Below, piece by piece: positions 7,867 through 16,280 of a stretch of 64,000 nt of DNA (the first letter of the stretch is position 1; each line of letters opens with the position of its first letter). The DNA comes from Methanoregula sp. GTDB taxonomy: Archaea; Halobacteriota; Methanomicrobia; Methanomicrobiales; Methanospirillaceae. The DNA lies in contig JBAZQB010000001.1 in assembly GCA_041645435.1 (NCBI GenBank), forward strand, positions 310,001-374,000, read 5' to 3'. A program made the translations under genes and the position numbers. The notes under the pieces are model-generated. The model had not been told where the DNA came from, did not search any database, and worked only from the letters and a program-made list of their open reading frames with translations.

Positions 7867-8964
7867 TTATTCGGGAATCGGCGCCCAGCGTGCCCTGAGA
7901 TCTTTTTCAACGGCAGGCAGGGTGGTGTACTCCATTTCCTCTAATGAAAGACGATGGGGTTCAAAGGGCCCTTGTGATCGGATGATATCGGCAAGATCAT
8001 TGCACCGGGAGCGGACCCGGTCAAATGCCGGGTCATCAAACATATCTGCAGGGCCAATCAGTTCGCCGTTGCAAATCTGGAACCCGAAGCAGATGACCCG
8101 GGGTGGACCGTCGAACCGCGTCATGTTTGCATCACACAGACCTACGGGCATAAAAGGGCCATGGTGTGATCCCCGCATCCAGCCGGCCACAAGTACCGGT
8201 GTGCAGAAGGGTTCGAGCACTTCACCAACCGCAGGAAAACCACTCTGAGAGCGGACAATCATGACCGGATCGTCCTTACCCACATACCTTCCCGCAATCA
8301 GGCTCAGGCGCTGGGTGCTGCTGGAAGCTGCAATCACACCATCCCGGGTAAACACGTGCTTGATAACGTACCGTGACGGTGCCCCGATATATGCAAGAAG
8401 ACTGTAGATCTCTTCGGGGCATTTGAACATGATCATGCGCTTTTCCATGAGGTCATGGACCTCGAAAATGAAACCCTTGCGCATCGAAGGGTCTATTACC
8501 AGCCCGGAAGTATTGAAGGGATCGGCAAAAATCTTGTACAGGAAGAAGTTCCATGCACCCGGCTCGGTCTTATCTGCCATAAAAATAAGAACGGGATCAC
8601 TTGCCCGCTCTTCAAATTCCATTTCTGCGACGCCGGGCCCGAGACCTTTGACATTTCCGGAAAATGCATCCGAGAGCATGTCCTGTCCTGCGCCGTAGAG
8701 TTTCATGCTCTTGGCAATTTTGGTGCATTCCATGAACACGTCCCATGCCAGCTTGTGGACTTTCTCATTGTCAACGCCATGCGTATGGGTCATGATCAGC
8801 TCGAGATCATCCCCACAGTGAGTGACTAAGCAGTCAATGAGGAGCTTGCCTTTCTGGTCCTTGAGCATCTTTGCCGCTTTTTCCAGAAGTTTCGGGTGGG
8901 TGCGGGAGTGACCGGGAAAACTTCCCACATCTGCTTTAATAACAGAAATAGTGGTTTTTGGCAT
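7867..8964 (-). CDS. fbp: Bifunctional fructose-1,6-bisphosphate aldolase/phosphatase (class V)
   Basis: A 365-residue enzyme of the archaeal FBPA/P family, of full family length. It shows the N-terminal ISVIKADVGSFPGHSRTHP, which supplies metal and active-site residues, the THCGDDLELIMTHTHG metal-binding segment, AGQDMLSDAFSGNVKG and the ADKTEPGAWN region. Known members join dihydroxyacetone phosphate and glyceraldehyde 3-phosphate and then remove the 1-phosphate, giving fructose 6-phosphate in gluconeogenesis. It is the last gene of a three-gene unit, 38 nt after the class II aldolase. The operon therefore encodes both activities twice, once as this bifunctional protein and once as separate enzymes. 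Confidence 0.95.
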   Translation of the reverse strand: MPKTTISVIKADVGSFPGHSRTHPKLLEKAAKMLKDQKGKLLIDCLVTHCGDDLELIMTHTHGVDNEKVHKLAWDVFMECTKIAKSMKLYGAGQDMLSDAFSGNVKGLGPGVAEMEFEERASDPVLIFMADKTEPGAWNFFLYKIFADPFNTSGLVIDPSMRKGFIFEVHDLMEKRMIMFKCPEEIYSLLAYIGAPSRYVIKHVFTRDGVIAASSSTQRLSLIAGRYVGKDDPVMIVRSQSGFPAVGEVLEPFCTPVLVAGWMRGSHHGPFMPVGLCDANMTRFDGPPRVICFGFQICNGELIGPADMFDDPAFDRVRSRCNDLADIIRSQGPFEPHRLSLEEMEYTTLPAVEKDLRARWAPIPE

Positions 8965-9002
8965 ACGAGATCACTATAGAATCTCTTTTATATATAAAAA
9001 AG

Positions 9003-10154
9003 TTACGTTGATTTTTTATTTATGGATTTTCTGACAAGAGATGCGGAACCATAGGAACTGAACGCTTTAAAAAAGACAAGACTTTCCGCATAGGCCATGG
9101 CTTCAATTGCCTGTTCGGTATCGCCGTCAACCGCATAGAGCTCCTTGAAAAATTCTTTTATGGCAAATTTGCAGTTCCCGTCAAATATCTGCGTGTCCGT
9201 TTTGCCGGGGTTTAACGGCCGGTATTTGCCAAGCGTCCATTCCTGGATACTTTTGTAGAGTGCAGGTTCATACACTTTTAATGTGGCGAATACAACATCC
9301 TGCCAGAAGGTCCCGACATTTCCTTTTATGATATCTCCTTTCGGGAAGTGCTGGTTGATGAGATCCCGGGGAGTACCGGTGATCCCATGCTGGGCTATGC
9401 CGACATGCAGGTGATTATCCCGCAATGCTTTGGCAACGGCCTGCGTCTGCGGGATATCGATGGAAAGTTGTTCAACGACATTTCCCTTGTCATCATATAC
9501 GTGCCCGTGCGTGCTGCCATTGGCAATCGCAAGCACATGGGGATAAACCCCGTTTTCCTGTAATGCTTTGATAAATTCAACCGCTTCTTCCGGTCTCGTA
9601 AGAATGAGCCCGTGGCCGTCTTTTCTCCCAATTTCACCGACTTCCACTTCAAGACCGAACTCCTTTCCATTCATCCGTTTTGTGATGTAAAGGGCCAGAT
9701 CCGTGGTCGCCTGGATATTCTTTTCAAGTTCTTCCCTTACGGTTTTTCCTTCAAAATTGAAGAGGTGGGAGGCATCAATGGCAAAAGATGTGTATCCAGC
9801 AGCGATCTGTGCATCGATCAACTGTTTCGTTCCATCGATCTCGGCAGGATTTCCGGTTTTAATCGATATATGATCCGCATGAAGAGCCCATATATCACAC
9901 TGTGCTGCCTTTGCAGCTTCATTCATCTTTTCTGAGAATGTTTTTGGGGTGAACCCGGTATACCCTCCGCTCAGGTCACATTCAGACCTGGCAAGCTCCA
10001 TAAATAGTGCAGAATCGGTATCTTTCGCTGCTTTAAAAATCCCCTGTGCGACAGTAGCAATCCGGATATTCGCAGCCATAATTATTGCTTTCCGGCCGGA
10101 AATGCCTTTCAATATTGTCGAACCGGGGATTGGGCCAAAAGTATTCTTAGTCAT
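9003..10154 (-). CDS. Class II fructose-bisphosphate aldolase family protein
   Basis: A 383-residue Zn-dependent class II aldolase-like TIM barrel. It has the metal-binding WALHADHISIKTG (HADH), SFAIDASHLFNFEGK, the LEVEVGEIGRKDGHG strand, and HVLAIANGSTHGHVYD with the second His ligands. The start ATG at 10154 has GAGGAAC upstream. Predicted reaction: reversible cleavage of fructose 1,6-bisphosphate to triose phosphates, though relatives act on sedoheptulose or tagatose bisphosphates. It sits 20 nt after the class I FBPase. Methanogens normally rely on FBPA/P or an archaeal class I aldolase, so the gene is probably acquired from bacteria (inference). Confidence 0.85.
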   Translation of the reverse strand: MTKNTFGPIPGSTILKGISGRKAIIMAANIRIATVAQGIFKAAKDTDSALFMELARSECDLSGGYTGFTPKTFSEKMNEAAKAAQCDIWALHADHISIKTGNPAEIDGTKQLIDAQIAAGYTSFAIDASHLFNFEGKTVREELEKNIQATTDLALYITKRMNGKEFGLEVEVGEIGRKDGHGLILTRPEEAVEFIKALQENGVYPHVLAIANGSTHGHVYDDKGNVVEQLSIDIPQTQAVAKALRDNHLHVGIAQHGITGTPRDLINQHFPKGDIIKGNVGTFWQDVVFATLKVYEPALYKSIQEWTLGKYRPLNPGKTDTQIFDGNCKFAIKEFFKELYAVDGDTEQAIEAMAYAESLVFFKAFSSYGSASLVRKSINKKST

Positions 10155-10174
10155 AGTTCCTCACTCCTGTTTCA

Positions 10175-11080
10175 TCACCCATCAAGCATAAACTTTTCAA
10201 TCAGCCGGATCTCTTCTTTACACCCGATATAAATAGGTGTGACATCGTCGATACCTTTAGGCTGGATATCCAGGATATCGCCCTTTCCATTGCTGATTGC
10301 CCCTCCCGCTTCGGCGATGATTTTTCCCATGGGGTTTGCTTCATATAATAATCTTAGTTTTCCCCGTTCCCTTCCTTTGAAGCCGGGATAGGTAAATACA
10401 CCTCCCTTATGGAGAATCTGATGGACATCGGCAACAAAACAGCCACTGAACCGGAGCTTATATCCAGAATGCTCAAGATGTTCAATCCACCGTGCATGTG
10501 CAGGGAGGTAATCCCTCCTCAGGGCGCCGGGTGCATATATCTTCCCTTCCGGAATTTTGAGATCCTGGTGCCTTAAGAAAAATTCACCCGTACCGTCTTC
10601 AGCGAATTCATGAACTCCCTTGCCGGTGGTAAATGTCAGGGTTGTCAGAGGGCCGTAGAGGATATAGACGGCAGCAATCATTGTTGCGCCCTTTTCAAGG
10701 ACATGGCCGGGATAGATGCCGATGATGGAACCCGTGCAGAGGTTTACATCAATAAGCGATGATCCATCCAGGGGATCGATGACAATCCCGAAATTGTTCT
10801 TCGCATCTTCAACTTCGATGATCTTATGCTGTTCTTCCGTTGCGATATAACGGACAAGCCGCGTCTGCTGTAATCCTGAAATGAACACATCATCAGCGTA
10901 CATATCGAGAGCCATCTGCTCTTCGCCGTACATGTTTTTGGTCTGTTCATCTGCCGGGGTTTTCCTGATTGAACAGAAAAATCCTTTCTTCACCTGTTGA
11001 GCCTGTTTTCCTAAAAAAAGAATTAACTCCATCAGGTTTTTTTCTGTTCCTGCACGGACAAGGAAATCTTTGAGTATCAT
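10175..11080 (-). CDS. Class I fructose-1,6-bisphosphatase
   Basis: Of about 301 residues. I prefer ATG 11080, which has GAGG 9 nt upstream, over the TTG at 11101 or ATG 11089. Family signatures are plain: IDPLDGSSLIDVN (metal and phosphate site), the GSIIGIY segment, and LRLLYEANPMGKIIAEAGG near the C-terminus. It hydrolyses fructose 1,6-bisphosphate to fructose 6-phosphate. The type is standard in bacteria and plants and less usual in archaea. First gene of the gluconeogenic operon. The upstream region holds a candidate operator (11265-11297) and MITE copy B. Confidence 0.9.
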   Translation of the reverse strand: MILKDFLVRAGTEKNLMELILFLGKQAQQVKKGFFCSIRKTPADEQTKNMYGEEQMALDMYADDVFISGLQQTRLVRYIATEEQHKIIEVEDAKNNFGIVIDPLDGSSLIDVNLCTGSIIGIYPGHVLEKGATMIAAVYILYGPLTTLTFTTGKGVHEFAEDGTGEFFLRHQDLKIPEGKIYAPGALRRDYLPAHARWIEHLEHSGYKLRFSGCFVADVHQILHKGGVFTYPGFKGRERGKLRLLYEANPMGKIIAEAGGAISNGKGDILDIQPKGIDDVTPIYIGCKEEIRLIEKFMLDG

Positions 11081-11264
11081 TTTTGCCATCCTCTGCAACA
11101 AAGAGCGTTACATCACAAATTATCCAAATGGATATCCATGATCTCTATGTAGTCGTTTGATGCCGTTGTTTATCAGGATTATTGTCATGCCGTAACGATC
11201 AATCCTCCCCCCATCTTACCTATCTCATGCCGAACAGACTGATACCATTTATCTGCCACCTTAA

Positions 11265-11297
11265 CGTCACGCGCGGATAAACGAATCTGACGTGACG
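11265..11297. promoter_or_regulatory. Perfect 7-bp inverted repeat upstream of the FBPase operon (candidate operator)
   Basis: CGTCACG at 11265-11271 and CGTGACG at 11291-11297 are exact inverted copies, centred 26 bp apart (about 2.5 helical turns). They lie about 190 bp upstream of the class I FBPase start. The remaining intergenic DNA (11102-11363) shows no other clear structure. Confidence 0.35.
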
Positions 11298-11363
11298 GAT
11301 ACTTTCACAGGGCCGTCATAGAGAGTAAAACGATATTAAACCTAAATTGGATTATTGAAAAAA

Positions 11364-11617
11364 TTGCTCTGTAGAATTCATTTAGAAAACTCTGACCGCT
11401 ACTATGGATATCATGTATCCATGGCCTTCTGTGGCCCAAAGGGCCATGAATAACTCTCGGGGGATTTGCCCCCGCCACTAGGGCACCCTCCGTTGCGATG
11501 ACGATGTATTACCTGTAACCTTACTCGGGCTATCGCGCTGCGCCCGTCCCCCAATGGGGGACCGGTGGCGCAAGAGGGGGGCAATATATTATATAAAAAA
11601 AGGTTTTCTCCAGATCA
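11364..11617 (-). mobile_element. MITE-like element, copy B (inverted)
   Basis: This is the inverted copy of the family at 7441 and 22057. Ends are TTGCTCTGTAGAA on the left and TTCTCCAGATCA on the right, imperfectly complementary. GAAAAAA occurs immediately outside both ends, a likely 7-bp target duplication. Both core hairpins are retained: the GTCCCCC/GGGGGAC stem at 11546-11562 differs from copies A and C only in its loop, and the second GC stem is near 11457-11475. About 54 bp absent from copy C lie around 11397-11450 and contain their own ATGG/CCAT palindromes. It lies between fbp and hsp20 and has no coding capacity. Confidence 0.75.
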
Positions 11618-11642
11618 GAAAAAACGATTGTTTCTCATTTCA

Positions 11643-12086
11643 TCAATCATCGTATGAGTTCTCTGCCGGAATCCTGAACTTCACTTCGAGGACTCCGTTT
11701 TTGATCGAGGTCTGTATTGATCCCGGATCTACCGGGGGGAGTGAGGCAGTAATATGATACTGTCGGTCACCGCTGTCGGCATCTATAATGAGTTCATCTC
11801 CCTTTACAGCGAGATGGATTGAATCTTTGGTTGCACCCGGCAGTTCGGTGATTACCATCACTTCGTCTCCTATACGGTGCACTTCCGGTATGGGTTCTGA
11901 ACCAGAACGCGCAGGGATTGTTTCAGGTTCCTCGATCTGTTCAGGAGAGTTATCACCATTCTGGATAACCACGCGGTAACCGTATACCTGCGGTATCCCG
12001 GTTCCGAAATCGCGGGCCATGCGGGCAAAGAGATGGTCAGCAAGTGTGTCCATCTCCCGGAATATATCCTGTACATCATCGTTCAT
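11643..12086 (-). CDS. Small heat shock protein (Hsp20 / alpha-crystallin)
   Basis: A 147-residue protein with a C-terminal alpha-crystallin domain from about residue 67: VHRIGDEVMVITELPGATKDSIHLAVKGDELIIDA, then ITASLPPVDPGSI and the signature GVLEVKFR. It would be an ATP-independent holdase that keeps unfolding proteins soluble. The ATG at 12086 has a near-perfect AAGGAGGAAAT ribosome-binding site. The gene follows cdc48 by 12 nt on the same strand, so the holdase and the unfoldase are made from one transcript, a sensible protein-quality pair. Confidence 0.92.
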   Translation of the reverse strand: MNDDVQDIFREMDTLADHLFARMARDFGTGIPQVYGYRVVIQNGDNSPEQIEEPETIPARSGSEPIPEVHRIGDEVMVITELPGATKDSIHLAVKGDELIIDADSGDRQYHITASLPPVDPGSIQTSIKNGVLEVKFRIPAENSYDD

Positions 12087-12098
12087 TTGATTTCCTCC

Positions 12099-14510
12099 TT
12101 ATTTTTCAGATTTTTTTGTTTTGGGGGATTCTTCTTTTTTTTCCAGTTCTCCGGTAAGTTTTTTAATGGCGGCAAAATCCTTTTTACCGTGATAGGTAGC
12201 CTTTCGAAGTGCATCAAACGCAGGACTGTCAGTGTCCTTGTGCATCATACCGGCACGGGCGAGTGCTGCTGAAGCATTTTTCAGGATGATGCGCTGCTCC
12301 TCATTATAGAGCATCTGCCATGACTGCTGTTCTGAAATTTCGATTGCCTCACGGTCCAGCGAGCCCCTGACGTTCAGCAGTGCAGCATCGAAGTGCGCTT
12401 TTGTGATCATCACATTCTTGATGGCGTCCTTTCGTTCCTGCTCGCCCCGGGTACCCATTACGACAATGAATTCACGCATTGCCGCCATCTTGGCTTCCCG
12501 GACAAGCGATTCGATATCTGCACCCACGTACCCTTCGGTCTGTTTTACCAGTGCATCGATATCCACATCCTTGGCAAGGATACTTCCCGTATCCCCACCG
12601 AGGTAGACTTCGAAGATCTTCTTCCGGCTGTCTTCATCCGGTGCCGGTACGTAGATGTGCCGTTCGAGCCGACCGGGACGGAGCAGGGCATCATCCAGCA
12701 TGTCCGGGCGGTTCGTTGCTGCAAGGATGGTGACATTCTTGAGTTCTTCCATGCCGTCGAGTTCAGTCAGGATCTGGGAGACTACACTCTCGGTTACGTG
12801 AGATGACCCCTCAAAGCTTCCCCGTTTTGGGACCAGCGCATCGATCTCATCAAAGAAGATGATAGACGGCGATGCCTGCCGCGCTTTCCTGAAGATCTCC
12901 CGGACACCTTTTTCAGATTCCCCGACCCATTTCGAGAGCAGTTCAGGGCCTTTGACCGCAATGAAGTTGCACTCGCTCTCGTTTGCTACCGCTTTTGCAA
13001 GCAGGGTCTTTCCCGTGCCGGGCGGACCGAAGAGGAGAATTCCTTTAGGGGGTTTGGTCTGGAGTTGCTCAAATACCTCCGGGTACTTCAGTGGCCACTC
13101 AACTGCTTCTTTGAGCTCCTGCTTGGTTTCTTCAAGTCCACCTACCTGTTTCCAGGTGATATCGGGTACTTCAACAAGCACCTCGCGCATTGCCGAGGGT
13201 TCTACATGCTTACGGGCCTCGGCAAAGTCATCGTTAGTTACCCGCAATGCATCAAGTACTTCATTGGGGATCTCCTCATCGAGCTTAATCTGGGGGATTA
13301 TCTTTCGAATTGCATGCATTGCCGCTTCTTTCACAAGCAATGCGACATCCGCTCCTACAAACCCGTGGGTGGAATTTGCGTATTCCTCAATTTTCACATC
13401 ATCTGCCAACGGGACGCCCCGGGTGTGTACCTGGAAGATCTCCATGCGCCCTTTTTTATCCGGGATACCGATCTCAATCTCCCGGTCAAACCGTCCCCCA
13501 CGGCGGAGTGCCGGGTCAATGGAATCCGGCAGGTTGGTTGCGGCGATCACAATAACCTGCCCGCGTCCTTTCAGACCGTCCATGAGTGCAAGCAGCTGGG
13601 CAACCACGCGTCGCTCCAGTTCTCCCTTGGTGTCTTCACGTTTGGGTGCGATGGAGTCGACTTCATCGATGAAGATGATCGCTGGTGCATTAGCCTGTGC
13701 TTCTTCAAAGACTTCCCGGAGTTTTCCCTCGCTGGCCCCATAGGTACCGCTGACGATCTCCGGGCCGGAGATGGTGATGAAATGGGCATCCACTTCATTT
13801 GCTACCGCTTTTGCGATCAGGGTCTTACCCGTTCCCGGAGGCCCGTAAAGCAACACACCCTTAGGCGGCTGAATCCCCAGGCGTTCAAAGATTTCAGGGT
13901 GCCGCAGCGGAAGTTCGATCATCTCCCGCACGAGTTGCAGTTCCCGTCCCAGTCCCCCGATGTCTTCATAGTGAATGTCGGAGAGCTCCCTCTTTCCCTC
14001 TTCGGGTTTGTAAGGCTCTTCCTTGAGTTCAATCTCGGTCTCATCAGTAACAATCGCAATTCCTTTCGGAGCGACTTTTGCTATCACTAACGTGATTGAA
14101 TTGCCGATCACATCCACGCGGACAGTCTGGCCTTCCATCACCGACCGGCCGCGTAACACCCGTGCAAGGTACTGTTCACCACCGACAAGGCGTATCGGCT
14201 GGGTGGGCTGAATCACCACCTTTTTGGCATACACAGCCTCAGATTTTTTGATCTTTACCCGCTCGTCAATGCCGGTACCGGCATTCCCCCGTATGTTTCC
14301 GTCAATGCGAAGGATGGAGTACCCGGTATCCTGTGCAAACCCGGGCCAGACAACTGCCGCTGCCTTCTTCTTACCCTGGATCTCGATAACATCTCCTGAG
14401 ACCAACCCGAGCTTCTTCATCACTTCGATACTTACCCGTGCGATTCCGCGACCGGCATCATCATGGGTTGCTTCTTTTACTGTAACTTCTGCATAATCCT
14501 TTTCTGTCAT
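12099..14510 (-). CDS. CDC48/VCP-like AAA+ ATPase
   Basis: An 803-residue protein of typical archaeal VAT/CDC48 architecture. The N-terminal substrate-recruiting domain spans about 1-185 (double-psi barrel plus beta-clam). D1 follows with Walker A GPPGTGKTLIAKAVANE and Walker B IIFIDEVDSIAPKRE, then D2 with GPPGTGKTLLAKAVANE and IIFFDEIDALVPKRG. Arginine fingers are visible in both (ALRRGGRFDRE, LLRPGRLERH). The hexamer unfolds proteins and delivers them to the proteasome. The last about 60 residues form a charged Lys/Glu-rich tail. It leads an operon with hsp20 and has a clear TATA box at 14561-14570. Confidence 0.97.
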   Translation of the reverse strand: MTEKDYAEVTVKEATHDDAGRGIARVSIEVMKKLGLVSGDVIEIQGKKKAAAVVWPGFAQDTGYSILRIDGNIRGNAGTGIDERVKIKKSEAVYAKKVVIQPTQPIRLVGGEQYLARVLRGRSVMEGQTVRVDVIGNSITLVIAKVAPKGIAIVTDETEIELKEEPYKPEEGKRELSDIHYEDIGGLGRELQLVREMIELPLRHPEIFERLGIQPPKGVLLYGPPGTGKTLIAKAVANEVDAHFITISGPEIVSGTYGASEGKLREVFEEAQANAPAIIFIDEVDSIAPKREDTKGELERRVVAQLLALMDGLKGRGQVIVIAATNLPDSIDPALRRGGRFDREIEIGIPDKKGRMEIFQVHTRGVPLADDVKIEEYANSTHGFVGADVALLVKEAAMHAIRKIIPQIKLDEEIPNEVLDALRVTNDDFAEARKHVEPSAMREVLVEVPDITWKQVGGLEETKQELKEAVEWPLKYPEVFEQLQTKPPKGILLFGPPGTGKTLLAKAVANESECNFIAVKGPELLSKWVGESEKGVREIFRKARQASPSIIFFDEIDALVPKRGSFEGSSHVTESVVSQILTELDGMEELKNVTILAATNRPDMLDDALLRPGRLERHIYVPAPDEDSRKKIFEVYLGGDTGSILAKDVDIDALVKQTEGYVGADIESLVREAKMAAMREFIVVMGTRGEQERKDAIKNVMITKAHFDAALLNVRGSLDREAIEISEQQSWQMLYNEEQRIILKNASAALARAGMMHKDTDSPAFDALRKATYHGKKDFAAIKKLTGELEKKEESPKTKKSEK

Positions 14511-14560
14511 CGTAAAACACTTCGTTCATTCAAGGTTTACCATAAGTTAGCGTTCCATAC

Positions 14561-14570
14561 TATATAAAAT
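14561..14570 (-). promoter_or_regulatory. TATA box of cdc48-hsp20
   Basis: The minus strand reads ATTTTATATA, 51-60 nt upstream of the cdc48 ATG at 14510. This predicts a short leader of about 25 nt. The rest of the 315-bp divergent region to thiC shows no further clear element beyond the weak thiC box. Confidence 0.65.
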
Positions 14571-14792
14571 GCTTGTACGCCTCCCCTAAAAGAAATTCCA
14601 AAGAATCATGGTATAGATTTCTGTCCGAATAAGGCGGGGTTTCCCATTTCGTATCTGATTACCCGTGCTCTCGTCATCAATAGACAACCGGTAGTTGCTA
14701 CCAGACAATAAACAAAAAAATCTGCGTTATTCCAAATCAACTTTACTTGTTGAAAAGACAAGCCAGTTTTAGTCCAGAATTGAAAAAAGAAG

Positions 14793-14800
14793 CCTTTATC
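14793..14800 (+). promoter_or_regulatory. Possible TATA element of thiC
   Basis: CCTTTATC lies 26-33 nt before the ATG at 14826, a spacing that would give a leaderless message. No Shine-Dalgarno is visible before that ATG, which is consistent. No THI-box riboswitch consensus was recognised between 14571 and 14825. Confidence 0.35.
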
Positions 14801-14825
14801 TGGTCTTTACTGCAACGTGTATAGC

Positions 14826-16103
14826 ATGAGTATTGTCGCTGATGCCAAACGTGGTATCATTACAGAAGAGATGAAGATCGTTGCCAAGCAGGAAGGAGTC
14901 ACCGAAGATTTTGTCCGGCGCGGTGTTGCAGGAGGCCATATCGTTATCCCGGTCTCACCCTATAGAAAAGTAAAAATATGCGGGATTGGCGAAGGGCTCC
15001 GGACCAAGGTTAATGCATCGATAGGGACCTCCACTGATATCGTTGATATTCCCCAGGAGATCGAGAAGGCAAAACAGGCCGAACGTGCTGGTGCTGATAC
15101 CCTGATGGAACTTTCTACCGGTGGCGATTTTGTCGAGATCCGCAAACAGGTAATCGCTAATACCTCCCTGTCTGTTGGCTGTGTTCCCCTCTACCAGGCA
15201 TTCATCGAGGCGGCAATCAAGGACGGCGCTGTCGTCAACATGAAAGAGGACGATCTCTTCCGGATCACTGCCGAGCAGGCCAAACTCGGAACCAACTTCA
15301 TGGCCATCCATACCGGCATCAACTGGGAGACGGTCAAGCGCCTGAAAAACCAGGGCCGGCACGGCGGACTTGTGTCACGTGGCGGCGCATTCATGACCGC
15401 ATGGATGCTCCACAACGAAAAAGAGAACCCGCTCTACAGCGAGTTTGACTACCTGCTTGAGATCATGAAAGAACACGAAGTCACGCTCTCCATGGGTAAC
15501 GGTATGCGGGCCGGTGCAATCCATGATGCAACCGATCGTGCCGCCGTTCAGGAACTACTCATCAATGCTGAGCTTGCTGATATTGCGCACAAACAGAATG
15601 TCCCGGTCATTGTCGAAGGCCCGGGACATGTACCAATCGACGAGATCGCTGCTAATGTAACGTTGATGAAACGTGTCACCAACAATAAGCCATTTTACAT
15701 GCTCGGCCCCATTGTTACCGATATCGCCCCGGGTTACGATGACCGGGTTGCTGCGATCGGTGCTGCAATCTCCTCCTCTCTCGGTGCTGATTTTATCTGT
15801 TACGTCACTCCCGCAGAACACCTTGCACTCCCGACCCCTGAGGAGGTCTATGAAGGGGTTATGAGTTCCCGCATCGCTGCCCATGTCGGGGACATGATCA
15901 AACTAAAAAAGACGCGTGACCTCGATCTTGAGATGGGACATGCACGCCGTGATCTTGACTGGAACCGCCAGTTTGCCGTAGCAATGAACCCGGCACGGGC
16001 ACAGGCTATCCGCAAGGAGCGTATGCCTGCTGATACTGACGGGTGTACCATGTGCGGCGACTATTGTGCAATCAAGATTGTGAATAAGCATTTCCAGTTC
16101 TAA
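14826..16103 (+). CDS. thiC: Phosphomethylpyrimidine synthase ThiC
   Basis: A 425-residue radical-SAM-type enzyme that converts aminoimidazole ribotide to the hydroxymethylpyrimidine phosphate of thiamine. The ATG at 14826 is chosen over GTG 14817. Recognisable blocks are RRGVAGGHIVIP, GADTLMELSTGGDF, MAIHTGINWETV, SRGGAFMTAWMLHN, VPVIVEGPGHVPIDEI, DIAPGYDDRVAAIGAA and the C-terminal iron-sulphur motif CTMCGDYC (C-x2-C-x4-C). The length matches archaeal ThiC, which lacks the bacterial N-terminal extension. It appears monocistronic. Methanogens often carry two ThiC paralogues and only one is in this window. Confidence 0.95.
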   Translation: MSIVADAKRGIITEEMKIVAKQEGVTEDFVRRGVAGGHIVIPVSPYRKVKICGIGEGLRTKVNASIGTSTDIVDIPQEIEKAKQAERAGADTLMELSTGGDFVEIRKQVIANTSLSVGCVPLYQAFIEAAIKDGAVVNMKEDDLFRITAEQAKLGTNFMAIHTGINWETVKRLKNQGRHGGLVSRGGAFMTAWMLHNEKENPLYSEFDYLLEIMKEHEVTLSMGNGMRAGAIHDATDRAAVQELLINAELADIAHKQNVPVIVEGPGHVPIDEIAANVTLMKRVTNNKPFYMLGPIVTDIAPGYDDRVAAIGAAISSSLGADFICYVTPAEHLALPTPEEVYEGVMSSRIAAHVGDMIKLKKTRDLDLEMGHARRDLDWNRQFAVAMNPARAQAIRKERMPADTDGCTMCGDYCAIKIVNKHFQF

Positions 16104-16190
16104 TCAGGCCCCCCCATTTTTAACCACGCCATCACCTCCTTTTTTATGGGTTTTTATAGGCCCCTGATAATCAAACCCTTATGGATTCTA

Positions 16191-16211
16191 CTGTCAACTA
16201 TTGTCTGACAG
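16191..16211. promoter_or_regulatory. Short inverted repeat upstream of the radical SAM gene
   Basis: CTGTCA (16191-16196) and TGACAG (16206-16211) are exact inverted copies separated by 9 nt, in the 177-bp gap between thiC and the next operon. It could be an operator or the thiC terminator stem. T-runs lie at 16118, 16140 and 16150. Confidence 0.25.
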
Positions 16212-16280
16212 TAATGATGTAATGCTCCAAATTTAACTCAATACAGTCAAATATTCTTTCTGCTAAAATAATCCGGCACG

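Noticed and set aside
12859..14090. Long plus-strand open frames opposite cdc48
   Set aside because: They lie entirely antisense to the two AAA+ modules, show no family motifs and have no ribosome-binding site.
14571..14825. TPP riboswitch upstream of thiC
   Set aside because: No CTGAGA or ACC-CTGATC-like THI-box core is visible on the plus strand, and the candidate TATA lies too close to the ATG to leave room for one.
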